10,080 nt of DNA, taken from positions 1-10,080 of the forward strand of contig DUOR01000120.1 of NCBI GenBank assembly GCA_012838715.1. The letters are read 5' to 3'. Below the pieces are notes generated by a model, which was given only the letters and a program-made list of their open reading frames with translations, was not told the DNA's origin and searched no databases. Origin of the DNA: Actinomycetales bacterium (GTDB lineage Bacteria > Actinomycetota > Actinomycetes > Mycobacteriales > Mycobacteriaceae). The position numbers were made by a program, and so were the translations under genes. Position 1 is the stretch's first letter, and each line of letters opens with the position of its first letter. Shown piece by piece: positions 1 through 5,871 of this stretch.

Positions 1-537
1 ACCCGACGCCAAAGCGGCCGAGGAGCCACCGCCGGAGCCACCGGCGGTCCGGCTCAGGTCCCAGGGGTTGTGGGTGGGACCGTAGGCGGAGTTCTCGGTG
101 GAGGAACCCATGGCGAACTCGTCCATGTTGGTCTTGCCCAGGATGGGGATGCCCGCGGCGCGCAGCTTCTCGGTGACGGTGGCGTCGTAGGGGCTCATGT
201 AGCCCTCGAGCATCTTCGACGCGCAGGTGGTGGGGGCGTCGGTGGTGGTGAAGACGTCCTTCAGCGCCAGCGGCACGCCGGCCAGCGGGGAGGCGGGGGC
301 CTCGCCGGCGTCGAGGGATTCGTCGACGGCCTTCGCGGCGGCCAGCGCCTCCTCGGCGCCGACGTGCAGGAAGGCGTTGATGCCCTCGTCGACGGCGGCG
401 ATGCGGTCGAGGAACGCCTGGGTGACCTCGACGGAGGTCAGCTCACGGGCGTGGATCTTCGCGGCCAGCTCGGCGGCGGTGAGGCCCAGGATGGGGTCGT
501 CGGCGACGGCGGTGAACAGCAGCTCGTTGTTGGTCAT
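1..537 (-). CDS. gatA: Glu-tRNA(Gln)/Asp-tRNA(Asn) amidotransferase subunit A, 3' end missing
   Basis: GatA is the amidase subunit of the cytoplasmic GatCAB complex. It releases ammonia from glutamine, which GatB uses to convert Glu-tRNA(Gln) or Asp-tRNA(Asn) to the amidated forms. The ATG is at 537 and 179 codons are visible before the window edge; the family is about 480-500 residues, so roughly two thirds is missing. The amidase-signature fold is clear. The catalytic Lys is K93 in PLALKDVF, and the Gly/Ser loop is GGSGGGSSA at 166-174, whose first Ser (S168) fits the cis-Ser of the Ser-cisSer-Lys triad. The K93-S168 spacing of 75 equals that recalled for S. aureus GatA (K79/S154). The nucleophile Ser, expected about 24 residues further on, lies outside the window. 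The start codon is 2 bp after the gatC stop, so the two are co-transcribed and probably translationally coupled. The identification is secure. Confidence 0.97.
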   Translation of the reverse strand, partial: MTNNELLFTAVADDPILGLTAAELAAKIHARELTSVEVTQAFLDRIAAVDEGINAFLHVGAEEALAAAKAVDESLDAGEAPASPLAGVPLALKDVFTTTDAPTTCASKMLEGYMSPYDATVTEKLRAAGIPILGKTNMDEFAMGSSTENSAYGPTHNPWDLSRTAGGSGGGSSAALASG

Positions 538-539
538 GG

Positions 540-839
540 TCACTCTTCCTCGCCCAGGATCTGCGGAACCTCGAAACGCTGCTCCTCCACGGAGGGCGCC
601 TGGTCGAGGGCCTCCTCCGCGGTCAGCGTCGGCTTGACGACGTCTTCGCGCATCACGCCGGACATCGACGACGGGTGGCTCATGGGCTCGACGTCGTCGG
701 CGGCGACCTGCTGGACGGCCTGCACGTGCTGGATGATGCCGTCGATCTGGCCGGTGAACTCCTCGAGTTCCGCGTCGGTCAGTGCCAGGCGGGAAAGCCG
801 TGCGAGGTGGGCGACCTCGTCGCGCGAGATTGCGGACAC
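540..839 (-). CDS. gatC: Glu-tRNA(Gln)/Asp-tRNA(Asn) amidotransferase subunit C
   Basis: GatC is the small subunit that wraps around the GatA-GatB interface and stabilises the amidotransferase. I choose the GTG at 839, which gives 99 residues, the usual GatC length. A strong Shine-Dalgarno, GAAAGGGG (minus strand, 853-846), lies 6 nt upstream. The protein has the typical N-terminus [17 protein letters not shown], a helical segment [18 protein letters not shown], the linker VEPMSHP, the conserved MREDVVKP (63-70) and an acidic C-terminus ending in EEE. The frame stays open upstream to about 1124, but that extension is Arg-rich, non-conserved and lies beyond the ribosome site, so it is not coding. 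The gene is first in a gatC-gatA transcript; gatB is not adjacent within the window. Confidence 0.96.
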   Translation of the reverse strand: MSAISRDEVAHLARLSRLALTDAELEEFTGQIDGIIQHVQAVQQVAADDVEPMSHPSSMSGVMREDVVKPTLTAEEALDQAPSVEEQRFEVPQILGEEE

Positions 840-845
840 GCGTGA

Positions 846-853
846 CCCCTTTC
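846..853 (-). promoter_or_regulatory. Shine-Dalgarno of gatC (decides the start)
   Basis: GAAAGGGG on the minus strand ends 6 nt before the GTG at 839. It fixes the gatC start and rules out the much longer upstream extension of the same frame. Confidence 0.75.
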
Positions 854-888
854 GTGGTTGGCGGGTTTTCCGGTTTCGGGTATCCGGG

Positions 889-922
889 TTCAGTCCTTGA
901 ACTGAAGTCCTTGAACAGGGTA
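889..922 (-). promoter_or_regulatory. Direct and inverted repeat at the putative gatC promoter
   Basis: On the plus strand the 11-mer AGTCCTTGAAC occurs at 892-902 and again at 906-916, a 14-bp period. Overlapping it is an inverted repeat, TTCAGT (889-894) / ACTGAA (901-906), with a 6-nt spacer. On the minus strand a weak -10-like TACCCT sits at 922-917, which would place transcription start near 910, inside the repeats. I could not find a good -35. The arrangement could be a tandem operator over the gatCA start site or a small leader hairpin. The repeats are seen directly; the promoter and function are inferred. Confidence 0.4.
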
Positions 923-1093
923 GTCGCTGCCCCGGATTGCATTGGGATGGGGGCGGGCGCGGCCGCACGACCGTCGGCACGCACCGCCGTCGCCGCGCCT
1001 CCCCGCGGCTCCCCGCGTGTTCCCGTGTCGCTTTCCGACGAATCGTTGCGCGGCCTTTGCGCCGAACACCGCTTCCGTATCGGTTTGGCGTTG

Positions 1094-1114
1094 TTTTCTC
1101 TCGGAGTGAGAAAA
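1094..1114. repeat. Inverted repeat TTTTCTC-N7-GAGAAAA
   Basis: There is a perfect 7-bp inverted repeat, TTTTCTC (1094-1100) and GAGAAAA (1108-1114), separated by 7 nt. It is AT-rich in a roughly 70% GC background. Neither strand has a T-tract after the stem, so it does not look like an intrinsic terminator. An operator half-site pair is the more likely reading. Function unknown. Confidence 0.45.
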
Positions 1115-1129
1115 ACGCGGGCATTCCGG

Positions 1130-1153
1130 ACGTAATTCAGGCATCATTTACGT
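1130..1153. repeat. Inverted repeat ACGTAA-N12-TTACGT
   Basis: ACGTAA (1130-1135) and TTACGT (1148-1153) are perfect 6-bp inverted arms separated by 12 nt. The motif TCCGGAC also occurs as a direct repeat, first overlapping the left arm and then just after the right arm. The element lies between two other inverted repeats in an AT-richer stretch. It is probably part of a regulator binding region; no regulator can be named. Confidence 0.35.
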
Positions 1154-1168
1154 GAATCCGGACACAAC

Positions 1169-1184
1169 TTGGTCACCTGACCAA
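1169..1184. promoter_or_regulatory. Perfect 16-bp palindrome, operator-like
   Basis: TTGGTCACCTGACCAA is two perfect 7-bp arms with a 2-nt centre, the form expected of a homodimeric repressor site. It lies 330 bp upstream of gatC and about 190 bp upstream of the ACT gene, so either transcript could be the target. Half-sites with GGTCA/TGACC recall GntR-type operators, but the 6-nt gap between GGT and ACC differs from the usual FadR-type spacing, so I assign no family. No regulator gene is visible in the window. Confidence 0.5.
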
Positions 1185-1373
1185 AGGGGTTCCGCGGCAT
1201 GTCCCCGGCTTCTTCCGGGCCCACGGTGCGGCGAGCAGCCGGCCCGAGCCCGGCGTGTACGGTGTAAACCGTTTTCGGCGGATGCCGGACCAAGAACCGA
1301 ATAACGAACGACGACAGACTCCCACCAACCGACCTCCCCGGCCACCGGGGACATGAAAGGTCACCTGAACCCG

Positions 1374-2036
1374 ATGTCTTACCTGCTGCGCGTGCAAATG
1401 CCAGACTCCCCCGGCTCCCTCGGCTACCTCGCCGCGGCGCTGGGCGAGGCCGGCGGTGACATCCGCTCCGTAGACGTCGTCGACTACCTGCCCAACGGTT
1501 ACGTCATCGACGACATCGTGGTGGCGCTGCCCACCGGCAACCTCCCCGACACCCTCATCACCGCGGCGCACGCCCTCGACGACGTCGAGGTCGATTCGAT
1601 CCGCCCGTTCTCCGGGTCCGTCGACCGCCGCGGCCAGATCACCATGCTCGCCGAGCTGGCCCGCCACCGGCACCAGCCGCTGCGGGCCCTCAGCGAAATC
1701 GTCGACGGCCTGCCCCGCACCATGACCGCCGGCTGGGCCCTCGTCCTGGGCCACGGCAACGGCGGCACCACCCGCGTCGTCGCGTCCATCGCCGCCCCGG
1801 AGGACGACGGCCGCACGCTGGCCGAGCCGCCCGTGGACACGCCCCGCCGCCTCGACGGCGAAACCGAGGATTGGCTGCCGGAGTCCTGGACCGTCATGGA
1901 GTCCTCCCTCGCCGCCGCCCCGATGGGCAAGGGCTACACCCTCGTCATCGGCCGCCCCGGCGGCCCCGAGTTCCTGCCCAGCGAGGTCGAGCACCTCGGC
2001 CGCATCGGCGACATCGTCGGCGCCATCCTGAGCTAG
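1374..2036 (+). CDS. ACT-domain protein, putative amino-acid sensor
   Basis: This 220-residue soluble protein begins with an ACT domain (about residues 1-75). It starts MSYLLRVQMPDSPGSLG, followed by a helix (YLAAALGEAGGDI) and strand RSVDVVDYL, the beta-alpha-beta pattern with the ligand-loop glycine seen in small-molecule-binding ACT domains. The C-terminal part (about 85-220) is not one I can name with confidence; its strands and PMGKGYTLVIGR segment could be GAF-like. No catalytic domain is recognisable, so the likely role is sensing an amino acid or acting as a regulatory partner. An in-frame ATG at 1353 adds only MKGHLNP. I prefer 1374 because the conserved ACT strand starts there, although the nearest GAAAGG (1355-1360) is 13 nt away, so the start is uncertain. 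It is a single gene, divergent from gatCA and followed by a strong hairpin. I recall an ACT gene next to gatC in corynebacteria. Confidence 0.85.
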   Translation: MSYLLRVQMPDSPGSLGYLAAALGEAGGDIRSVDVVDYLPNGYVIDDIVVALPTGNLPDTLITAAHALDDVEVDSIRPFSGSVDRRGQITMLAELARHRHQPLRALSEIVDGLPRTMTAGWALVLGHGNGGTTRVVASIAAPEDDGRTLAEPPVDTPRRLDGETEDWLPESWTVMESSLAAAPMGKGYTLVIGRPGGPEFLPSEVEHLGRIGDIVGAILS

Positions 2037-2099
2037 CCGCCCGGTTCGCCGCCCGGCCCGGAAGCACCACCGTCCCGGGCCCGGACACTCCCCTCCGAA

Positions 2100-2139
2100 G
2101 CGCCCCGGCGCCCGGTCCCGAACCGGGTCGCCGGGGCGC
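2100..2139 (+). terminator. GC-rich hairpin after the ACT gene, terminator without U-tract
   Basis: The arms GCGCCCCGGCG (2100-2110) and CGCCGGGGCGC (2129-2139) pair perfectly over 11 bp. Inside them CCCGGT (2111-2116) pairs with ACCGGG (2122-2127), leaving a 5-nt loop and a single bulged T at 2128. The 17-bp stem is very stable and starts 64 nt past the stop codon. No T-run follows, so it would be a U-less actinobacterial-type terminator or a processing/stability hairpin. Confidence 0.6.
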
Positions 2140-2221
2140 ACCGCGTCGGCAAGCGAATGGCACCCCCTGCCCCGCCACCCCGGGGGTCATCGCCCAACGC
2201 GAGACCCAGCGGTTTCGCGGG

Positions 2222-2227
2222 TAAAGT
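2222..2227 (+). promoter_or_regulatory. Putative glgP -10 box
   Basis: TAAAGT, preceded by GGG, fits the TANANT -10 consensus of corynebacteria and mycobacteria. It stands out in an otherwise GC-rich stretch. No convincing -35 is present. It would start transcription near 2234, leaving a leader of about 74 nt before the glgP ATG. Confidence 0.4.
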
Positions 2228-2247
2228 CGAATGCCGCCCGCGTCTTG

Positions 2248-2280
2248 CGCCCCAACCCCCTGTTGGGGCGGTCGCCCAAC
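2248..2280 (+). promoter_or_regulatory. Two mutually exclusive hairpins in the glgP leader
   Basis: CGCCCCAAC (2248-2256) pairs perfectly with GTTGGGGCG (2262-2270) across a 5-nt loop. The same central segment can instead pair with CGCCCAAC (2273-2280), with one bulged G and a 2-nt loop. The two structures cannot coexist. The second is shorter, strained and would probably be weaker. The element lies 28-60 nt upstream of the glgP start. It may modulate transcript stability or elongation; there is no T-tract and it matches no riboswitch I know. Confidence 0.4.
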
Positions 2281-2307
2281 GCGCACAACCACGCAATCGG
2301 AGACCAT

Positions 2308-4674
2308 ATGTCGAATTTCACGGATCGCCTCGCCTCGCACGTCCGCGCCGAATCCGGCCGCACGCCCGAGACCTCGTCGGAGATGGAGTTTTGGTCGGGC
2401 CTGTCCCGCGTCGTCGTCGATCAGCTCGCCGACGACTGGGAGGCCACCACCCGCGCCTACGCCGGCACCCGGCAGCAGCACTACTTCTCCGCCGAGTTCC
2501 TCATGGGCCGGGCGCTGCTGAACAACCTCCTCAACCTGGGCCTCGTCGATGAGGCCGAGGAGGCCGTGGCGAACTACGGTAAGAACCTCACCGACGTGCT
2601 CGAGGCCGAGCACGACGCCGCGCTGGGCAACGGCGGCCTCGGCCGCCTCGCCGCCTGCTTCCTCGATTCCTGCGCCACCCAGGACCTGCCCGCCACCGGC
2701 TACGGCATCCTGTACCGCTACGGACTGTTCAAGCAGTCCTTCGAGGACGGCTTCCAGGACGAGCACCCGGACCCGTGGATGGAGGAGGGCTACCCCTTCG
2801 TCGTCCGCCGCGAGGACGAGTCGCGCATCGTGAAGTTCGACGACCTGACCGTGCGCGCCGTGCCCCACGACATGCCCATCACCGGCTACGGCACCAGCAA
2901 CGTCAACACGCTGCGCCTGTGGAACTCCGAGCCGATGCGCGAATTCGACTACGACGCCTTCAACTCGCAGCGCTTCACCGACGCCATCGTCGAGCGCGAG
3001 CGCGTCCACGACCTCTGCCGCGTCCTGTACCCCAACGACTCCACCTACGAGGGCAAGGTGCTGCGCGTCCGCCAGCAGTACTTCTTCGTGTCGGCGTCCC
3101 TGCAGGCCATGATCGACTCGCACCTGGAGCACCACGGCGACCTGGCCACCTTCGCCGACGCCAACTGCATCCAGCTCAACGACACCCACCCGGTGCTCGC
3201 CATCCCCGAGCTGATGCGCATCCTCCTCGACGAGCACGACATGTCGTGGGACGACGCCTGGGCCATCACCTCGAAGGCCTTCGCGTACACCAACCACACC
3301 GTCCTCGCCGAGGCGCTGGAGACCTGGGAGTTCTCCATCTTCGAGCGCCTGTTCCGACGGGTGCTGGAAATCATCCAGGAGATTGACCGCCGCTTCCGGG
3401 CCGACCTGGACGAGCGCGGCATCGACCACGGCACCATCGACTACATGGCGCCCATCTCCAACGGGTTCATCCACATGGCGTGGATCGCCTGCTACACCGC
3501 CTACTCCATCAACGGCGTGGCGGCGCTGCACACGGAGATCATCAAGCGCGAGACCCTCGGCGACTGGCACGCCATCTGGCCGGAGAAGTTCAACAACAAG
3601 ACCAACGGCGTCACCCCGCGCCGCTGGCTGAACCAGTGCAACCCGCGCCTGCCGGAGCTGCTGACCCGCCTCGTCGGCTCCGACGCCTGGGTCACTGACC
3701 TCGACGTCCTCGCCGGCCTGGAGAAGTACGCCGACGACGAGGAGGTGCTGCGCGAGGTCATGGCCATCAAGCGCGGCAACAAGGAGGACTTCGTCGCCTG
3801 GATCAAGGACCGCCAGGGCATCGACATTTCCGCCGACGCCATCTTCGACACCCAGATCAAGCGCCTCCACGAGTACAAGCGCCAGCTGCTCAACGCCCTG
3901 TACATCCTGGACCTGTACTACCGCATCAAGGACAACCCGGAGTGGGACGTCGTGCCGCGCGTGGCCATCTTCGGCGCGAAGGCGGCGCCGGGTTACGTCC
4001 GGGCGAAGGCGATCATCAAGTTCATCAACTCCATCGCGGAGCTGGTGAACAACGACGAGGAGATCGGCGACAAGCTGAAGGTCGTGTTCGTGGAGAACTA
4101 CAACGTCTCCCCCGCCGAGCACATCATCCCGGCCACCGACGTCTCCGAGCAGATCTCGACCGCCGGCAAGGAGGCCTCCGGCACCGGCAACATGAAGTTC
4201 ATGATGAACGGCGCCCTCACCCTGGGCACCCTCGACGGCGCGAACGTGGAGATCCACGAGGCCGTGGGCGACGACAACGCCTACATCTTCGGCGCCAAGG
4301 AAGAGGAGCTGCCGGAGCTGCGCAAGACCTACAACCCGCGCGCCACCTACGAGTCGGTCCCGGGCCTGAAGCGCGCCCTGGATTCCCTCGTCGACGGCAC
4401 CTTCTCCGACGGCGGTTCGGGCATGTTCCATGACCTGCACCTGTCGCTGCTGGAGTCCCCCGGCTACGAGCCCGCCGACGTGTACTACGTCCTGGGCGAC
4501 TTCGCCGACTACCGCGAGACCCGCGACCGCATGGCCGAGGATTACCGCGACGAGCTGAAGTGGGCGCGCATGTGCTTCCTGAACATCATCCGTTCGGGCC
4601 GCTTCTCCTCCGACCGCACGATCCGCGACTACGCCGACGAGGTCTGGAAGATCGACGCCACCCCGGTGAAGTAG
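2308..4674 (+). CDS. glgP: Glycogen/maltodextrin phosphorylase
   Basis: This PLP-dependent GT35 enzyme removes glucose from the non-reducing ends of alpha-1,4-glucans with phosphate, giving glucose-1-phosphate in the cytoplasm. The ATG at 2308 gives 788 residues, slightly short of the 790-840 usual for bacterial members. GGAGA (2299-2303) is 4 nt upstream. An in-frame TTG at 2245 would add residues, but it falls in the structured leader and is rejected. Family motifs appear in order: QQHYFSAEFLMGR (about 56-68), LGNGGLGRLAACFLDS (from 106), LNDTHP (290-295), IKRLHEYKRQ (517-526, whose K518, R519 and K524 match the phosphate/PLP-binding trio of muscle phosphorylase), and EASGTGNMKFMMNGALTLGTLDGANVEI with the PLP Schiff-base lysine K630. 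All look intact. The N-terminal phosphorylation and AMP-site extension of animal enzymes is absent, as usual in bacteria. It is a single-gene unit with no glgC, glgX or malQ beside it. Preference for glycogen or maltodextrin cannot be read from the sequence. Confidence 0.97.
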   Translation: MSNFTDRLASHVRAESGRTPETSSEMEFWSGLSRVVVDQLADDWEATTRAYAGTRQQHYFSAEFLMGRALLNNLLNLGLVDEAEEAVANYGKNLTDVLEAEHDAALGNGGLGRLAACFLDSCATQDLPATGYGILYRYGLFKQSFEDGFQDEHPDPWMEEGYPFVVRREDESRIVKFDDLTVRAVPHDMPITGYGTSNVNTLRLWNSEPMREFDYDAFNSQRFTDAIVERERVHDLCRVLYPNDSTYEGKVLRVRQQYFFVSASLQAMIDSHLEHHGDLATFADANCIQLNDTHPVLAIPELMRILLDEHDMSWDDAWAITSKAFAYTNHTVLAEALETWEFSIFERLFRRVLEIIQEIDRRFRADLDERGIDHGTIDYMAPISNGFIHMAWIACYTAYSINGVAALHTEIIKRETLGDWHAIWPEKFNNKTNGVTPRRWLNQCNPRLPELLTRLVGSDAWVTDLDVLAGLEKYADDEEVLREVMAIKRGNKEDFVAWIKDRQGIDISADAIFDTQIKRLHEYKRQLLNALYILDLYYRIKDNPEWDVVPRVAIFGAKAAPGYVRAKAIIKFINSIAELVNNDEEIGDKLKVVFVENYNVSPAEHIIPATDVSEQISTAGKEASGTGNMKFMMNGALTLGTLDGANVEIHEAVGDDNAYIFGAKEEELPELRKTYNPRATYESVPGLKRALDSLVDGTFSDGGSGMFHDLHLSLLESPGYEPADVYYVLGDFADYRETRDRMAEDYRDELKWARMCFLNIIRSGRFSSDRTIRDYADEVWKIDATPVK

Positions 4675-4695
4675 CTCCGCGCCTGGAGTAGCACC

Positions 4696-4761
4696 GCTTT
4701 CCGACGCAGCCCCCGCGGATTCCGCCTCCGCGGGGCTTCGCCGATCCGGGCGTCGGAAAGC
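4696..4761 (+). terminator. Nested hairpin downstream of glgP
   Basis: The outer arms GCTTTCCGACGC (4696-4707) and GCGTCGGAAAGC (4750-4761) pair perfectly over 12 bp. They enclose a second hairpin in which AGCCCCCGCGGA (4708-4719) pairs with TCCGCGGGGCT (4727-4737) with one bulged C and a 7-nt loop. It begins 22 nt after the glgP stop codon. The inner hairpin is a typical GC-rich terminator stem, but no T-run follows either stem. It probably ends or protects the glgP transcript. Confidence 0.6.
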
Positions 4762-4813
4762 TCAGCCGCGGCAAGCCCGGCCCCGGAAAGCTCGGCCCCG
4801 GCAAGTTCGGCGA
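4754..4813. repeat. Four imperfect 15-bp tandem repeats
   Basis: The units are 4754-4768, 4769-4783, 4784-4798 and 4799-4813. All follow CGG(A/C)AAG followed by a C/G-rich half (for example CGGAAAGCTCGGCCC), with the A and C forms alternating. The first unit contains the right arm of the outer hairpin next to it (4750-4761). The array lies between glgP and the BASS gene, ending 74 bp before the latter's ATG. It could be a variable minisatellite or a set of regulator sites. Confidence 0.55.
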
Positions 4814-4868
4814 AAGTGTGCGCGGCGTCACATTCGGGTGGGTACGGTTGCCGGTGAAAACAGTTGCC

Positions 4869-4877
4869 GGAGGAAGG
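4869..4877 (+). promoter_or_regulatory. Shine-Dalgarno of the BASS transporter gene
   Basis: GGAGGAAGG is 10 nt before the ATG at 4888 and supports that start over the upstream in-frame TTG at 4864, which would sit in front of it. Further upstream, TACGGT (4843-4848) is a possible weak -10. GTTGCCGG is repeated at 4847-4854 and 4863-4870. Confidence 0.55.
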
Positions 4878-4887
4878 ACCCGCCCGC

Positions 4888-5871
4888 ATGGAAGACAATC
4901 CCGTCATTTCGATTGGGCTGCCGGTGTCGCTGGCGGTGATCATGGTGGGCATCGGGCTGAGCCTGACGCTCGCGGATTTCCGGGCGCAGATGAAGGCGCC
5001 GCGGGCGACGATCATCGGCACGCTCGGGCAGGTGCTGCTCGTCCCCGCCATCGGCATCGCGGTGGCGCTGCTGATGGATTTGCCGCCGATCATGGCGCTC
5101 GGCCTGGTGCTGGTGGCGGCGTGCCCCGGTGGGTCGACGTCGAACCTGGTGACCTACCTGGCGCGCGGCAACGTGGCCCTGTCGATCATCCTGACGGTGG
5201 TGGCGTCGCTAGTGGTCATCGTGACCCTGCCCGGCTGGCTCGACGCGGCCGGTTGGGTGCTGCCGGGGGCGACGGACCTCGAGGTGTCCGTGCCGCTGAC
5301 CCAGACGTTCGGCCTGCTCATCGGCGTGATTCTCGTTCCGGTGGCGCTGGGCATGGTCATCCGCGCGAAGAAGCCGGCGCTGGCGGCGAAGCTGGAGCGC
5401 GGCATGTCGGTGCTCGGCGCGCTGGTGCTCGTCGGCGCGATTGCGGCGGTGGCGGTGGACCTCGGCGGCGAGATTCCCGCGATGGTCGCCGCCACCGGCC
5501 CGGCCGTCCTCGTGTTCAACCTGCTGGTCATCCTCGCCGGCGGCGCGCTGGCGTGGCTGTCCCGCGTGGACAAGGCGTCGCAGTTGGCTCTGGCGGTGGA
5601 GTACGGCATCAAGAACTCCACCCTCGGCCTGGTCATCGCCCTGACCGTCGTGCGCGACGAGGAGTTCGCCGTGCCCGCGGCGGTGTACTCCATCGTCATG
5701 TACCTCACCGCCGTCGGCGTCATCTTCATCGGCCGCCGCATCATGGCGGCCGACGCGGCCCGCAAGAGCCGGGCCGGCGGAGCGGGCAACGGTGGCGGCG
5801 ACGGCAATGGCGGAGGCGACGACGGCCGCGAGCCCAGGGAGGCGGGGAACCGTGCGGTGGTGGACATCTGA
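4888..5871 (+). CDS. BASS-family (bile acid:Na+ symporter-like) transporter
   Basis: This 327-residue inner-membrane protein has about nine to ten hydrophobic segments, as in the bile acid:sodium symporter family (ASBT, YocS, PanS relatives). Signature motifs are CPGGSTSN (79-86) and EYGIKNSTLG (238-247). Aligning by eye with the Neisseria ASBT homologue (numbers recalled), Na1-site residues are kept: S85, N86, S99, T103 and E238 for S114, N115, S128, T132 and E260. At Na2, Q48 matches Q77, but Q264 is replaced by K242. The substrate is unknown; relatives move bile acids, pantoate, 2-keto acids or other organic anions. The last 40 or so residues after the final membrane segment are a hydrophilic Gly/Asn/Asp-rich cytoplasmic tail with GNGGGDGNGGGDDG, which the family does not need. 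The gene overlaps the phosphoesterase gene by 20 bp, suggesting one transcript. Confidence 0.93.
   Translation: MEDNPVISIGLPVSLAVIMVGIGLSLTLADFRAQMKAPRATIIGTLGQVLLVPAIGIAVALLMDLPPIMALGLVLVAACPGGSTSNLVTYLARGNVALSIILTVVASLVVIVTLPGWLDAAGWVLPGATDLEVSVPLTQTFGLLIGVILVPVALGMVIRAKKPALAAKLERGMSVLGALVLVGAIAAVAVDLGGEIPAMVAATGPAVLVFNLLVILAGGALAWLSRVDKASQLALAVEYGIKNSTLGLVIALTVVRDEEFAVPAAVYSIVMYLTAVGVIFIGRRIMAADAARKSRAGGAGNGGGDGNGGGDDGREPREAGNRAVVDI
5836..5842 (+). promoter_or_regulatory. Shine-Dalgarno of the phosphoesterase gene inside the BASS gene
   Basis: AGGGAGG lies 9 nt before the GTG at 5852 and is wholly within the 3' end of the BASS gene. It supports the GTG start, and hence the 20-bp gene overlap, over an in-frame ATG at 5792. 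Confidence 0.65.

Larger units (their letters stand above)
840..1373. other. Divergent intergenic region gatC / ACT gene (534 bp)
   Basis: No credible gene lies here. Short open frames exist on both strands, but they are Arg-rich, unrelated to known families and lack ribosome sites. The middle part (about 1075-1185) is visibly richer in A/T than the flanking genes and contains three inverted repeats, listed separately. A further short palindrome, ACGGT-GTAA-ACCGT, is at 1259-1272. It overlaps TACGGT (1258-1263), a possible weak -10 for the downstream ACT gene. The region presumably holds the promoters for both divergent transcripts. Confidence 0.6.
2190..2283. repeat. 12-bp direct repeat in the glgP upstream region
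   Basis: TCGCCCAACGCG occurs at 2190-2201 and at 2272-2283, 82 bp apart and flanking the proposed glgP promoter. It could be a pair of regulator sites. The second copy also takes part in the leader hairpins described separately. Function not known. Confidence 0.4.

Noticed and set aside
840..1124. N-terminal extension of gatC, about 95 residues
   Set aside because: The extension is Arg-rich and non-conserved and lies upstream of a strong Shine-Dalgarno and GTG that give a normal-length GatC.
1169..1184. Assignment of the palindrome to a FadR/GntR-type operator
   Set aside because: Half-sites are similar, but the gap between GGT and ACC is 6 nt, unlike the short spacing typical of that group, and no such regulator is encoded nearby.
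890..1354. Several short open frames in the gatC / ACT gene spacer
   Set aside because: None has a recognisable motif, ribosome site or believable composition; the region looks regulatory.
1945..4440. 831-residue open frame on the minus strand antisense to glgP
   Set aside because: Its composition (Val, His, Asp, Gly, Leu repeats) is the reverse-complement image of GC-biased glgP codons. It has no family motif, and glgP on the other strand is unambiguous.
4754..4813. CRISPR array
   Set aside because: The 15-bp units are directly adjacent with no unique spacers, and no cas gene is present.
4629..5093. Minus-strand frame resembling pentapeptide repeats (AELSGAGLAAAELSDA)
   Set aside because: The five-residue period is a direct result of the 15-bp tandem DNA repeats. 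The frame extends into antisense of glgP and the BASS gene and has no ribosome site.
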